64,000 nucleotides of DNA from Acidaminococcus intestini DSM 21505 (GCF_000425045.1 NZ_AULA01000002.1:62001-126000), one strand, 5' to 3'. Numbered from the stretch's first letter, positions 28,098-36,833 are shown. The notes: a model not told the origin generated them from the letters alone. A program made the numbers and translations.

Positions 28098-28814
28098 TCA
28101 CCCCTGCTTTTTCTTTACTAGGCGCAGTGCCTCACGGGCAGCGCGCTGCTCAGCAAGCTTCTTCGTCCTTCCCGAACCGGTTCCGTAGGTTTTTTCCCCT
28201 ACAATGACCTTCATAAAAAAGGTCCGGTTATGGGGCGGTCCGTCAAAGCCCGCTTCTTCATAATGGATATCCGTCTGTCCTTGTGCCTGGATGAGTTCCT
28301 GGAAGCGGGTCTTATAGTCCCGATCGATCCCATCCGCGGTCAGTTCCGGGATCTTGTCGATGAGGACCCTTGTAAGGAGATCCCTCACCTTTTCATATCC
28401 TGCATCAAGGTAGTACGCTCCCATAACGGATTCAAAGGCATCTGCCAGGATGGAAGGATTGTAACGGCCACCCATGTGACATTCCCCTCGGCCAAGGAGG
28501 AGATAGTCTCCAATGGCAAGGTCTTGAGCCAGTTCCGCCAAGGTCTCTTCGCAAACAAGGAATGCCCTAAACTTGGAAAGCGCTCCTTCATCCATCTCCG
28601 GGTAGGCAAGGTACAGATGGGTACTGACAACAAGGCTGAGAACGGAATCACCCAAAAACTCAAGGCGCTGGTTGAACTCCGGAACCACTTTTTCCTTGCA
28701 CTCATAGGCATAGGAAGAATGGGTCAGGGCCGTATCCATGAGGGACAGATCCTGCATCGTGACACCCAGACGGACAAGGAAGCTTTCCAGGGCCTCTTTA
28801 CGTTCCTTGCGCAT
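28098..28814 (-). CDS. rnc: Ribonuclease III
   Basis: RNase III cuts double-stranded RNA in rRNA maturation and mRNA turnover. The 238 residues have the RIIID domain with NQRLEFLGDSVLSLVVS (catalytic Glu/Asp) and ADAFESVMGAYYLDAGYEK, and a C-terminal double-stranded RNA-binding domain ending GSGRTKKLAEQRAAREAL. It is the last gene of the fatty-acid operon, six bases after fabF; fab-rnc linkage is common in Firmicutes. Confidence 0.97.
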   Translation of the reverse strand: MRKERKEALESFLVRLGVTMQDLSLMDTALTHSSYAYECKEKVVPEFNQRLEFLGDSVLSLVVSTHLYLAYPEMDEGALSKFRAFLVCEETLAELAQDLAIGDYLLLGRGECHMGGRYNPSILADAFESVMGAYYLDAGYEKVRDLLTRVLIDKIPELTADGIDRDYKTRFQELIQAQGQTDIHYEEAGFDGPPHNRTFFMKVIVGEKTYGTGSGRTKKLAEQRAAREALRLVKKKQG

Positions 28815-28820
28815 GTAAGG

Positions 28821-30077
28821 TCAGTCCTTGTATTTCCGGAAGGCGACACAGGCATTATGGCCGCCAAAGCCGAAATTATTGGAAAGGACAACGTCCACAT
28901 CTGCCTTGCGGGCAACATTGGGGACGTAGTCAAGATCCATTTCATCTTCTGTATCCGGATCTTCGTAATTGATGGTCGGAGGAATGATGCCGGTTTCAAT
29001 AGTGAGGACGGAAGCAACGGCTTCCATGCCGCCGGCAGCCCCAAGCAGATGACCCGTCATGGATTTATTGGAGCTGATGGGCACCTGTTTGGCACGATCC
29101 CCAAAAATCTTTTTGCAGGCCAGCGTTTCATTAAGGTCATTGCGATGGGTCGATGTCCCATGGGCATTGACATAGCTGACATCGTCCGGCGTGATTCCGC
29201 CGTCAGAAATGGCAGCAAGCATGCATTCTGCCGGCATCTCCCCGCTCGGATCCGGAGCCGTGATGTGATAGGCATCACTGTTATAGCCGTAGCCGATGAC
29301 TTCGGCATAGATATGGGCACCGCGTTTTTTGGCGTGTTCCAATTCTTCAAGGACAATGACACCCGCGCCTTCGCCCATAACAAAACCGCTTCTTTTTTTA
29401 TCAAAGGGGCAAGATGCCTTTTCCGGTTCCTCATTATTGCGGGACAATGCCTTCATGTTATCAAAGCCAGCGATGGCCATTTCAGTAATGGCAGCCTCAC
29501 TGCCCCCGGCAAGCATGACATCGGCATCACCGTATTGAATGGTGCGCAGGGCATCACCAATGCAGTTGGTCCCTGTTGCGCAAGCCGTAACGATGGCCGT
29601 ATTCGGTCCTTTAAGGCCAAGGGCAATGGCAATCTGGGCGGCCGGCATATTGGGAATTTCCATCGGGATGAAGAAAGGACTGATGCGGCTTGGACCCTTT
29701 TCAGCGTACTTCATGGCCACATCAACAAAAGTCTGCATACCGCCGATACCGGAGCCAACGCAGACACCGATGCGCTTGGGATTTTCGTCCTCGAGCTTGA
29801 GCCCTGAATCAGCAAATGCCATGTTGCCGCAGGCTACGGCAAACTGGGTCACGCGGTCCATCCGCTTGGCTTCTTTCTTATCCCCATACTGACCGAAATC
29901 AAAGTCCTTGACTTCCCCAGCAATCTGACAGTTCAGACGGGACGGATCAAACAGGGTAATGCGGCCAATACCGCTTTTACCTGCCGTCAGGTTCTTCCAA
30001 AATTCGTCTTTACCGATACCAATCGGGGTAATGGCACTGACGCCTGTTACGACGACTCTTCGTTTCAAAGGGATCAC
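28821..30077 (-). CDS. fabF: Beta-ketoacyl-ACP synthase II
   Basis: FabF performs the elongating condensation of malonyl-ACP with acyl-ACP in fatty acid synthesis. The 418 residues show the thiolase-fold active site: Cys in [17 protein letters not shown] near 168, His in [12 protein letters not shown] near 308 and His in [14 protein letters not shown] near 345. Length is typical. It follows the FabK-like gene by three bases. Confidence 0.97.
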   Translation of the reverse strand: MIPLKRRVVVTGVSAITPIGIGKDEFWKNLTAGKSGIGRITLFDPSRLNCQIAGEVKDFDFGQYGDKKEAKRMDRVTQFAVACGNMAFADSGLKLEDENPKRIGVCVGSGIGGMQTFVDVAMKYAEKGPSRISPFFIPMEIPNMPAAQIAIALGLKGPNTAIVTACATGTNCIGDALRTIQYGDADVMLAGGSEAAITEMAIAGFDNMKALSRNNEEPEKASCPFDKKRSGFVMGEGAGVIVLEELEHAKKRGAHIYAEVIGYGYNSDAYHITAPDPSGEMPAECMLAAISDGGITPDDVSYVNAHGTSTHRNDLNETLACKKIFGDRAKQVPISSNKSMTGHLLGAAGGMEAVASVLTIETGIIPPTINYEDPDTEDEMDLDYVPNVARKADVDVVLSNNFGFGGHNACVAFRKYKD

Positions 30078-30080
30078 CTC

Positions 30081-31034
30081 TTAGTAAGATTTGCTTAATT
30101 CTTCTTTCAGTCTCCTGAAAATTTCATGAACAGGTAATATTTCCTTGATTTTCCACATATTGGCGCCCGTAAAGACGAGACCTGTTTCAAGATCTCCCTG
30201 CTGGGCCCGTGTCAGGGCCTTGATGATGCAGAAGCTTCGAGAACAGTGCTTGAGGCAGCTGTCACAAGTAAGCGGCTTTGGCGGATGCCCTTCCAAGGCA
30301 GCCTTGGAAAACGGACTGAGGACGGCGCGACCCTTGAATCCCACGGGACTATCAATCTGGATCACATCATCTTTCGTCATCTTCAAGTAAAATTCCTTAA
30401 GCTGAGGTGCTCCATTGGATTCCTCGCTCGCAGCAAAACGGCTCCCCATCTGGACGCCGCTGGCACCCATATGAAGGAGATCGGCTACATCACTGCCCGT
30501 GATGGCGCCGCCGGCCGCAATGACCGGGATCTTAACAACCGAAAGGATTTCCGGCAGAATATCTTTAATCGAACGTTGGGTCCCCAGATGGCCACCGGCC
30601 TCTGTTCCTTCCACAACAATAGCGGAAGCGCCCAAGCGTTCAGCAATTTTCGCAAGTTTGGCATAGGAAACAATTGGAACAATGGGAACCCCATATTCCT
30701 TGCCGACGGAAAACATATCTCGGGAAAAGCCGGCGCCGGCCACTATCAAATCGACTTTTTCCTGTGCTGCCGTAGTAATGAGCCCCTTGAATTCACGAGC
30801 GGCTACCATAGCATTGATGCCAATCATACCCTTGCCATTGGAAAGTTTCCGGGCAAGGCGGATTTCTTTGCGCAGTTCATCAAACGGCAGGCCGGAAGCA
30901 GCAATGAGGCCTACACCGCCTTCATTGGCTACTGAAGCTGCCAGGCGGGCCGTTGAAAGACGGATCGCCATACCACCCTGCACAATCGGCACAGTGGCAA
31001 CTTTTTCACCAATCTTCAGTTCTGGCAATTTCAA
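30081..31034 (-). CDS. fabK: FMN-dependent enoyl-ACP reductase II (FabK-like) with a cysteine cluster
   Basis: A 317-residue TIM-barrel flavoprotein of the FabK/nitronate monooxygenase family. Its place between acpP and fabF, and the absence of fabI or fabL nearby, suggest it makes the last reduction of fatty acid elongation. Seen are VPIVQGGMAIRLS at the N-terminus, EGTEAGGHLG, VIAAGGAITGSDVADLLHMGASGVQMGSRF (FMN phosphate binding). Unusual for FabK as I know it, residues 257-269 hold four cysteines (C257, C260, C264, C269) in TCDSCLKHCSRSFC, which could bind Fe-S or Zn. It may therefore be a divergent reductase rather than classical FabK. Confidence 0.75.
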   Translation of the reverse strand: MKLPELKIGEKVATVPIVQGGMAIRLSTARLAASVANEGGVGLIAASGLPFDELRKEIRLARKLSNGKGMIGINAMVAAREFKGLITTAAQEKVDLIVAGAGFSRDMFSVGKEYGVPIVPIVSYAKLAKIAERLGASAIVVEGTEAGGHLGTQRSIKDILPEILSVVKIPVIAAGGAITGSDVADLLHMGASGVQMGSRFAASEESNGAPQLKEFYLKMTKDDVIQIDSPVGFKGRAVLSPFSKAALEGHPPKPLTCDSCLKHCSRSFCIIKALTRAQQGDLETGLVFTGANMWKIKEILPVHEIFRRLKEELSKSY

Positions 31035-31092
31035 CTAAAATCCCCCATTTCAGGATCATGGAAATCAAATCAATAAAAAATAGGATAAAGCT

Positions 31093-31119
31093 CGGAAAGT
31101 CCCGAAAAGGGACCTTCCG
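31093..31119 (-). other. Stem-loop between acpP and fabK
   Basis: CGGAAGGTCCC and GGGACTTTCCG (minus strand) form an 11-base stem with one G-U pair and a five-base loop, 17 bases after the acpP stop, with TATTTTTTATTG 17 bases further on. It looks like a processing or partial-termination element that separates highly expressed acpP from downstream genes. Confidence 0.6.
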
Positions 31120-31136
31120 ACTGGATGGATATCCGA

Positions 31137-31379
31137 TTATTTGTCAGCTTTATCCAGGAGTTCTACTGCATCTCTTACGGTGCGGATCTTTTCAGCAACA
31201 TCATCGGGGATTTCCGTGTTGAATTCCTCTTCAAATGCCATGATCAGCTCAACAATGTCGAGAGAGTCAGCTCCCAAGTCATCGATGAAAGTAGAGTCCA
31301 TCTTTACGTCTTCCGGAGCAACGCTCAGCTGGTCAACGGTGATTGCCTTTACTTTTTCGAAAGTGCTCTGTTCGCTCAT
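31137..31379 (-). CDS. acpP: Acyl carrier protein
   Basis: An 80-residue acidic carrier protein that holds growing acyl chains on phosphopantetheine. The attachment serine is in [15 protein letters not shown] near residue 39. Start is ATG 31379 behind AAGGAGGTGAAAGGT; the longer reading adds nine basic residues that lie over the ribosome site. It sits between fabG and the FabK-like gene. Confidence 0.97.
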   Translation of the reverse strand: MSEQSTFEKVKAITVDQLSVAPEDVKMDSTFIDDLGADSLDIVELIMAFEEEFNTEIPDDVAEKIRTVRDAVELLDKADK

Positions 31380-31415
31380 ACCTTTCACCTCCTTCCCCTT
31401 CTTCATACAATCATA

Positions 31416-32159
31416 CTACATTACCATGCCACCGTCCACATTTAAAACTTGGCCGGTTATATAAGCAGCTTCTTCGCTGGCGAAGAATAAGACTGCATTG
31501 GCAACATCTTGCGGATCCCCAGGGCGTCCCAGAGGAATGGTCTTGAGCATTTCCTCCTGAACGGACTCTCCGAGGACTTTCGTCATGTCCGTAGCAATAA
31601 AGCCCGGTGCAATGACGTTTGCTGTAATGCCGCGAGAACTCACTTCCTTGGCAAGAGCCTTGGTAAAGCCAATGACGCCCGCTTTGGCAGCGGCATAGTT
31701 GGCCTGACCGGCATTGCCCGTCTCGCCCACCACGGAGGCCATATTGATGATTCGGCCTGCCTTTTGCTTCATCATGGTGCGCATAACGGCTTTGGAACAG
31801 TTATACATGCTCTTGAGATTCGTTGCAATAACGGCATCCCAATCTTCTTCCTTCATACGCATCAGAAGCCCATCACGGGTGATTCCGGCGTTGTTGACAA
31901 GGATATCGAGGCGTCCCAATTCAGCGACTGCCTGCTTGATCATGTCTTCGCAGACAGCTGTATCGGCAACATCCCCTTTAAGGACAATGGCCTTGCGGCC
32001 CATTGCCTTGACAGCTTCTGCGGTTTCTTCAGCGGCGGCTGTATTGCCGGCATAATTGATGGCCACGTCAGCCCCTGCTTTTGCCAGCGTCAGGACAATG
32101 GCACGGCCAATGCCGCGAGAACCGCCGGTTACAAGCGCTACCTTGCCGAATAACGTCAT
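31416..32159 (-). CDS. fabG: 3-oxoacyl-ACP reductase
   Basis: An NADPH-dependent short-chain dehydrogenase that reduces 3-oxoacyl-ACP. The 247 residues carry TGGSRGIGRAI at 12-22, NNAGITRDGLLMRM, the catalytic serine in NMASVVGETGNAGQ and YAAAKAGVIGF (Tyr/Lys), and the C-terminal GQVLNVDGGMVM. It follows fabD by one base. Confidence 0.97.
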   Translation of the reverse strand: MTLFGKVALVTGGSRGIGRAIVLTLAKAGADVAINYAGNTAAAEETAEAVKAMGRKAIVLKGDVADTAVCEDMIKQAVAELGRLDILVNNAGITRDGLLMRMKEEDWDAVIATNLKSMYNCSKAVMRTMMKQKAGRIINMASVVGETGNAGQANYAAAKAGVIGFTKALAKEVSSRGITANVIAPGFIATDMTKVLGESVQEEMLKTIPLGRPGDPQDVANAVLFFASEEAAYITGQVLNVDGGMVM

Positions 32160-32160
32160 T

Positions 32161-33108
32161 TTATCGAACCTCCTTTAAATAAGCAAGCGATTTTTCCAAA
32201 GATTCCATGTCTTCCACATTGAGCGGTGCATAGGAACGGTCCACTTTCTTGATGAAGCCGCAGAGAACTTTGCCAGGGCCAACTTCCACAAAGGTATCGA
32301 CGCCGTCATTCATCATACGGCGGACCGAATCTTCCCATAATACAGGGCTTGCGGCCTGCAGGACGAGCTGGGAGCGGATTTCATCCGCCTTTGTTTCCGG
32401 CTTGGCATTGACGTTTGCCACCACGGGAATCTTGGCATCCACGATCTCAACGCTGTCAAGGACTTCCTTCAGACGATCTGCAGCAGGCTGCATGAGCGTG
32501 CTGTGGAAGGGAGCACTGACAGGAAGGAGGATGGCGCGTTTGGCACCGGCTTCCTTCAGCCTGTCACAGGCTTTATGGACAGCTTCCGTCGCACCAGCGA
32601 TGACAATCTGGCCAGGGCAGTTGAAGTTGACTGCCTGGACACACTGATTCGTCATGTTTGCCGTTTCTGCACAGATTTCCTTGATTTTATCTGTATCAAG
32701 GCCAATGATGGCAGCCATGGCACCTTCCCCAACGGGGACGGCTTCCTGCATGAACTGGCCTCTCTTGCGGACCGTGCGGACCGCATCGGCAAAGCTCATG
32801 GCACCGGCACAGACAAGGGCAGAATATTCACCCAAGGAATGACCGGCTACAACGGAGGGAATAATTTCATTTTCTTCCAGGACTTTCATCGCAGCGACAC
32901 TGCACGTCAAAATTGCAGGCTGTGTATTATAGGTCAGGCGCAGCTGTTCTTCCGGGCCTTTGAAGCAAAGGTCCGTCATGGAAAAGCCAAGGGCTTCGTC
33001 AGCTTCCTTGAAAACGTCCTTTACGACACTGTAATTATCATAAAGGTCTTTCATCATCCCTACTTTCTGGGAACCCTGACCAGGGAACATGAACGCAATC
33101 TTACTCAT
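32161..33108 (-). CDS. fabD: Malonyl-CoA:ACP transacylase
   Basis: FabD loads malonyl groups on ACP. The 315 residues begin SKIAFMFPGQGSQKVGMM and contain the nucleophile motif AGHSLGEYSAL near residue 90, the QEAVPVGEGAMAAI region and PVSAPFHSTLMQPA with the catalytic histidine. I start at ATG 33108, which overlaps the fabH stop as ATGA, in preference to a start nine codons earlier inside fabH. Confidence 0.97.
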   Translation of the reverse strand: MSKIAFMFPGQGSQKVGMMKDLYDNYSVVKDVFKEADEALGFSMTDLCFKGPEEQLRLTYNTQPAILTCSVAAMKVLEENEIIPSVVAGHSLGEYSALVCAGAMSFADAVRTVRKRGQFMQEAVPVGEGAMAAIIGLDTDKIKEICAETANMTNQCVQAVNFNCPGQIVIAGATEAVHKACDRLKEAGAKRAILLPVSAPFHSTLMQPAADRLKEVLDSVEIVDAKIPVVANVNAKPETKADEIRSQLVLQAASPVLWEDSVRRMMNDGVDTFVEVGPGKVLCGFIKKVDRSYAPLNVEDMESLEKSLAYLKEVR

Positions 33109-34115
33109 TTTTTGGCCTCCTCTGTTTTCTGCCATTTGATGACAAGGGATCCATACGTGAGCCCAGCCCCAAAGCCGACAAGGACAACAATTTCATCCCG
33201 TTTCAAGCGGCCTTGGTCACGGGCGTCACACAGGGCAATTGGAATGGACGCGGCGGATGTATTGGCATACTGATCGACGTTGACCATGACTTTATTAAGC
33301 GGAAGGTCAAGCCGTTTGGCCGCAGAATCAATGATCCGTACGTTGGCCTGGTGCGGCACCAGAAGGTCGATATCATTTTTCGTCATGCCAATTTTGTCCA
33401 AGGCTTTCATGACACTGCGGCCGAGGACGCGAACAGCGAATTTAAAGACTTCTTTTCCATTCATGTGGATGAAGTGTTCATGGTGATCCACCGTTTCGTG
33501 GCTTGCTGGATGACGCGATCCCCCGCCGGGCATATTCAGGTATTTTCCACCGGAGCCGTCGGCTCCAAGATCTACGGAAAGGATGCCGTAACCGTCTTCT
33601 ACCGGTCCCAGAATAGCCGCACCGGCGCCATCACCAAAGAGGATGCACGTATTGCGGTCCGTAAAGTCAAGGATCCGGGAAAGGGTTTCTGCCCCTACAA
33701 CAAGCACATGCTTATAAAGGCCGGAGGCAATGGTCTGACTGACAATCCCGCAGGCATAGGCAAATCCCGTGCACCCCGCGCCCAGGTCAAAGGCCGCGGC
33801 ATGGCTGGCTCCCAACCGGTCCTGCAGCATGCAGGCCACAGAAGGAAACTTCATGTCCGGTGACTCGGAAGCAACTACAATAAGGTCCAAGTCTTCCGCT
33901 TTCAAGTTGGCATCATCCAGCGCGCGCTGGGCAGCGATAAAGGCAAGATCACTGGTTGCCTGTTCCGGAGCGGCAATATGGCGCTGCCGGATACCCGTGC
34001 GTTCCACGATCCATTCATTGCTCGTATCAACCAATTTTTCCAGGTCATAGTTTGTCATGATTTTTTCAGGGACATAGGAACCCATCCCCAAAAAACCCAC
34101 ACTGATTCCTGACAT
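33105..34115 (-). CDS. fabH: Beta-ketoacyl-ACP synthase III
   Basis: FabH starts fatty acid synthesis by condensing acetyl-CoA (or branched acyl-CoA) with malonyl-ACP. The 336 residues have active-site Cys in DLGAGCTGFAYA near 118, His in LVPHQANVRI near 260 and Asn in VDQYANTSAASIPIAL near 290. It lies between plsX and fabD with a three-base gap upstream and a four-base overlap downstream. Confidence 0.97.
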   Translation of the reverse strand: MSGISVGFLGMGSYVPEKIMTNYDLEKLVDTSNEWIVERTGIRQRHIAAPEQATSDLAFIAAQRALDDANLKAEDLDLIVVASESPDMKFPSVACMLQDRLGASHAAAFDLGAGCTGFAYACGIVSQTIASGLYKHVLVVGAETLSRILDFTDRNTCILFGDGAGAAILGPVEDGYGILSVDLGADGSGGKYLNMPGGGSRHPASHETVDHHEHFIHMNGKEVFKFAVRVLGRSVMKALDKIGMTKNDIDLLVPHQANVRIIDSAAKRLDLPLNKVMVNVDQYANTSAASIPIALCDARDQGRLKRDEIVVLVGFGAGLTYGSLVIKWQKTEEAKK

Positions 34116-34118
34116 AAG

Positions 34119-35135
34119 TTATAATTCCCCACTTTCTTCGTCCCGGAGGATTTCCCTGCCAATTTTTCCGACAATATCCTTTTCTGTCAGTTCAATGGCT
34201 ACCCTCACGGCGTTCTTGATGGCTTTTGCTTTGGAACTGCCATGGCAGATGATGAAGGGGGCACGTACGCCAAGAAGCAGGGCACCGCCATATTCGGAGG
34301 CATCCATTTTCCGCTTCACTTCCGTCAGGGCAGGTTTCATAAGAAGGGCCCCAAACTTGGAAAGGAAACCGCTGCCTTTAACTGCGGAACGAATGATTTC
34401 CAAGACAGCAGATCCAAGCCCCTCCATGGTCTTTAAGACAACGTTTCCCGTAAAACCGTCGCAGACAACAACATCGACGGTTCCTTTATTGATGTCCCGG
34501 CCTTCCACATTCCCGATGAAATGGATATGGGGATTGGCCTTAAGAAGTGGATACGTTGCAAGGCACTGCTCATTTCCCTTGGTCTCTTCCTCCCCAATAT
34601 TAAGGAGTCCGACCCGGGGATTTTTGATACCAAGCTGGGATTCAGCATAAACCGATCCCATGATGGCACTTTGGACAAGCTGCTCCGGTTTTGCGTCCAC
34701 CTTGGCACCAGAATCCAACAGGACCGTTGCCCCTGTGAGACTTGGAATAACCGTTGCAATAGCCGGCCGTTCAATGCCCTTGATACGGCCCAAGCCGAAC
34801 AGGGCAGAAGCAACAGCTGCCCCTGTACTTCCCGAAGAAACAAGGGCATCACATTCTTTTTGGCGCAAAAGATCGGTTGCAACAACGATGGAAGCATCCC
34901 GCTTCTTTTTGACGCTGATGCCAGGGTGATCCTTCATTTCAATGACCTCACTGGCATGGTGGATGGTCACATGGGGATTGTTTTCCTCGTGTTCCCTGCG
35001 AAGTTCAGCCTTAATGACGTCCTCGTCACCGACAAGGACGGCATCGCAGCCATATTCCTTGACAGCCTGAAGGACGCCTTTAATGATTTCAGCAGGACCG
35101 TAATCGGTTCCCATGACATCAACTGCGATTTTCAT
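34119..35135 (-). CDS. plsX: Phosphate acyltransferase PlsX
   Basis: PlsX makes acyl phosphate from acyl-ACP for phosphatidic acid synthesis. The 338 residues start MKIAVDVMGTDYGPAEIIKG, and include SSGSTGAAVASALFGLGRIKGIERPAIA, LDSGAKVDAKPEQLVQSA and VCDGFTGNVVLKTMEG. I prefer ATG 35135 over the start 11 codons earlier. It overlaps the end of fapR by 17 bases, suggesting coupled translation of regulator and enzyme. Confidence 0.96.
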   Translation of the reverse strand: MKIAVDVMGTDYGPAEIIKGVLQAVKEYGCDAVLVGDEDVIKAELRREHEENNPHVTIHHASEVIEMKDHPGISVKKKRDASIVVATDLLRQKECDALVSSGSTGAAVASALFGLGRIKGIERPAIATVIPSLTGATVLLDSGAKVDAKPEQLVQSAIMGSVYAESQLGIKNPRVGLLNIGEEETKGNEQCLATYPLLKANPHIHFIGNVEGRDINKGTVDVVVCDGFTGNVVLKTMEGLGSAVLEIIRSAVKGSGFLSKFGALLMKPALTEVKRKMDASEYGGALLLGVRAPFIICHGSSKAKAIKNAVRVAIELTEKDIVGKIGREILRDEESGEL

Positions 35136-35709
35136 TTTCTTGGTTCCTCTCTTCAGGTAAGGAAACAATCAGGAATTTGGCCCGAAAGACCTCTTTCCGA
35201 TTGTTTCTGATCTTGACCCAGATGGTATATTTGTCTTCCTGCTTTCTCACAACCTCGGCCCGCGCCACAAGGACGGCACCGCTGAGAACAGGAATCTTGT
35301 ATTTTACATTGGCCACGCCCGTCAGGGCTGCCGGTGCGTCAATAACGGCCAAAGCCAGGGAATTGGCCTGGGCAAACATATATTGCCCCCGGCATACACC
35401 GGTTTTTTGCAGGACCATTTCCTTATTGACGGTCATCATGGAAATGCCGCTCACCCCAATTTCAAGGTCAATGAGTTCACCCACAATGTCTTCACTGGTA
35501 ATCGCCTGGAGCTTCTTCTGGGCATTTTCCGCCATATGGCGCGTCCGTTCCCGAAGTTCTGGGATCCCAAGGGCCAGCCGATCGAGCCGAATGGTCTGGA
35601 TACTGACCTCAAACTGTTCTGCCAGGTGGGCATCAGTCAGGAAAGGATTCTTGATAAGAGCAGCTTCGAGGCGCTGCTGACGCACCTTTTTACTTTGCGC
35701 TGAGCCCAT
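35119..35709 (-). CDS. fapR: Fatty acid and phospholipid biosynthesis repressor FapR
   Basis: FapR represses lipid genes until released by malonyl-CoA. The 196 residues have an N-terminal helix-turn-helix (LIKNPFLTDAHLAEQFEVSI, about 18-42), a linker helix and a hotdog-fold effector domain (about 75-185; for example GVCRGQYMFAQANSLALAVID). It is the first gene of the fapR-plsX-fabHDG-acpP-fabK-fabF-rnc operon. A FapR-like operator lies between its promoter and start codon, which implies autoregulation of the whole operon. The start ATG 35709 has AGGTGAT upstream. Confidence 0.92.
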   Translation of the reverse strand: MGSAQSKKVRQQRLEAALIKNPFLTDAHLAEQFEVSIQTIRLDRLALGIPELRERTRHMAENAQKKLQAITSEDIVGELIDLEIGVSGISMMTVNKEMVLQKTGVCRGQYMFAQANSLALAVIDAPAALTGVANVKYKIPVLSGAVLVARAEVVRKQEDKYTIWVKIRNNRKEVFRAKFLIVSLPEERNQENENRS

Positions 35710-35734
35710 TCCATCACCTACTTTACACCTACTT

Positions 35735-35751
35735 TTAGTACCTAGTCATAA
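35735..35751 (-). promoter_or_regulatory. FapR operator candidate
   Basis: The plus-strand sequence TTAGTACCTAGTCATAA matches the known FapR half-site TTAGTACC perfectly in one half and is degenerate in the other (TTATGACT on the minus strand). It begins about five bases after the predicted start of transcription of fapR, where a bound repressor would block initiation or clearance. Confidence 0.7.
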
Positions 35752-35762
35752 CAGCTACACTC

Positions 35763-35791
35763 ATTATAAAGATAACGAGCCTAAAAAGCAA
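35763..35791 (-). promoter_or_regulatory. Promoter of the fapR-fab operon
   Basis: Minus-strand -35 TTGCTT (35786-35791), 17-base spacer, perfect -10 TATAAT (35763-35768). Predicted start near 35756, leader about 46 bases. Confidence 0.78.
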
Positions 35792-36015
35792 GTAAAAAGG
35801 GCCTATAAAAGGTGAAAGAACGGTGACATTCCCCTCTGGAAAGTGCTGCCGTCAAAACGAGGAAAACCTACCCGAAAAGCGCTTGGCATCAAAGACACTG
35901 CTCTACCCCAAACGACCCTGCGCTGAGCAAAAAGCCTATGAAGATCCTGTACAAAAGGCACTCAAGAATAGGCAGTGACTCTTCCTGCGCTCCAGGATCA
36001 GGCTGAAACGGAAAA
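35792..36015. other. Intergenic stretch with inverted repeats and no recognised gene
   Basis: About 220 bases between the rpmF terminator and the fapR promoter. I see no convincing coding frame. It contains GATCCTG (35943-35949) facing CAGGATC (35993-35999) with an inner CACT/AGTG pair, and an ACGG...CCGT hairpin near 35832-35873 with TTCC/GGAA inside. It does not match 6S, SRP, tmRNA or RNase P RNA as I know them. It could be a structured RNA or simply decayed sequence. Confidence 0.3.
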
Positions 36016-36048
36016 AAGGCCACCGCCCAAAAGCGATGGCCTTTTTTT
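36016..36048. terminator. Terminator after rpmF, probably bidirectional
   Basis: AGGCCATCGC and GCGGTGGCCT (minus strand) pair over ten positions with one G-U; there are T-tracts on both strands. It begins ten bases after the rpmF stop. Confidence 0.85.
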
Positions 36049-36057
36049 CTTGATGTC

Positions 36058-36240
36058 TTATTCCTCTTCGGTCTTGACGACTTCCTTACCATCGTAGTAA
36101 CCGCATTCAGGGCATACATGGTGAGGACGCATCTGCTCATGGCATTGCGGACATTCAACCAAGCCAGGAGCAGTCAGTTTCCAATTAGCGCGACGGGAAT
36201 CGCGACGAGCTTTAGACATTTTTCTCTTTGGTACTGCCAT
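36058..36240 (-). CDS. rpmF: 50S ribosomal protein L32
   Basis: A 60-residue L32 with the basic N-terminus MAVPKRKMSKARRDSRRANW and a zinc ribbon formed by CPQC near 35 and CPEC near 48. This is the cysteine-containing zinc form. It follows the DUF177 gene by 24 bases, a pairing found in most bacteria. Confidence 0.97.
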   Translation of the reverse strand: MAVPKRKMSKARRDSRRANWKLTAPGLVECPQCHEQMRPHHVCPECGYYDGKEVVKTEEE

Positions 36241-36264
36241 TACGAAACACCTCCTAAACTCAAC

Positions 36265-36768
36265 CTATTTCTCTAACAATGCCTCGAGAGCCTGTAATCG
36301 AGGATCGATGGTTCTTGTGTCACAATTGCATGGTGCCACGTTCCTATCAGCTCCACAGACCGGACAGATTCCCTTGCAGTCCGGTTTGCACAGCATACGT
36401 GCAGGAACAGTCAGCAGAAGGGACTCCCTCAAAGCATCCGTAACATCAACCACATCAAACTTATAAGTGAAAGCATCATCGGGAAGGTTCTCCGTTCCTT
36501 CCGGATAGTACCGTTCTTCCAAAGTGGAAACCAGGGGCTGCACCAAAGGTTTGAGACAGCGTCCACATTCTCCTTTGACAGAAAAGTGAAGGCTTCCATC
36601 AAGAAGGATCAACTCTCCCCCATTATGGAGCGTGAAGTCCGCCACCACCTGACCCTCAAGGGAAACATCGTCTTCCGTGAGGTCAAGGGCTTCCGGATCC
36701 AGTTCATAATGATAGGATGCCGAACCTATAAGCTGCTTTTTGATTTCTGCTACATTGATCTTTATCAT
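36265..36768 (-). CDS. DUF177 / YceD family protein
   Basis: A 167-residue protein of the YceD (DUF177) family, which is almost always encoded just before rpmF and is linked to 23S rRNA accumulation in plants and bacteria. The sequence shows VKGECGRCLKPL near residue 68, a typical EERYYPEG block, and a C-terminal cysteine group CKPDCKGICPVCG plus CNC that probably binds zinc. It is first in the transcript with rpmF, behind a consensus promoter. Confidence 0.9.
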   Translation of the reverse strand: MIKINVAEIKKQLIGSASYHYELDPEALDLTEDDVSLEGQVVADFTLHNGGELILLDGSLHFSVKGECGRCLKPLVQPLVSTLEERYYPEGTENLPDDAFTYKFDVVDVTDALRESLLLTVPARMLCKPDCKGICPVCGADRNVAPCNCDTRTIDPRLQALEALLEK

Positions 36769-36786
36769 AATAGTATCAACCGCTTT

Positions 36787-36815
36787 ATTATAACGGTGTC
36801 CCCTTTCTTTGTCAA
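36787..36815 (-). promoter_or_regulatory. Promoter of the DUF177-rpmF unit
   Basis: Minus-strand -35 TTGACA (36810-36815), 17-base spacer, -10 TATAAT (36787-36792); fully consensus, located between the ackA stop and the DUF177 start. Confidence 0.85.
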
Positions 36816-36833
36816 TACAAAGGAGGGAATTCC

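Noticed and set aside
35792-36015. 6S RNA, SRP RNA, tmRNA or RNase P RNA
   Set aside because: None of the conserved core sequences of these RNAs is present on either strand.
28821-36768. A biosynthetic gene cluster for a polyketide or specialised lipid
   Set aside because: All genes are the standard type II fatty acid synthase set in normal order with FapR; there are no extra tailoring genes.
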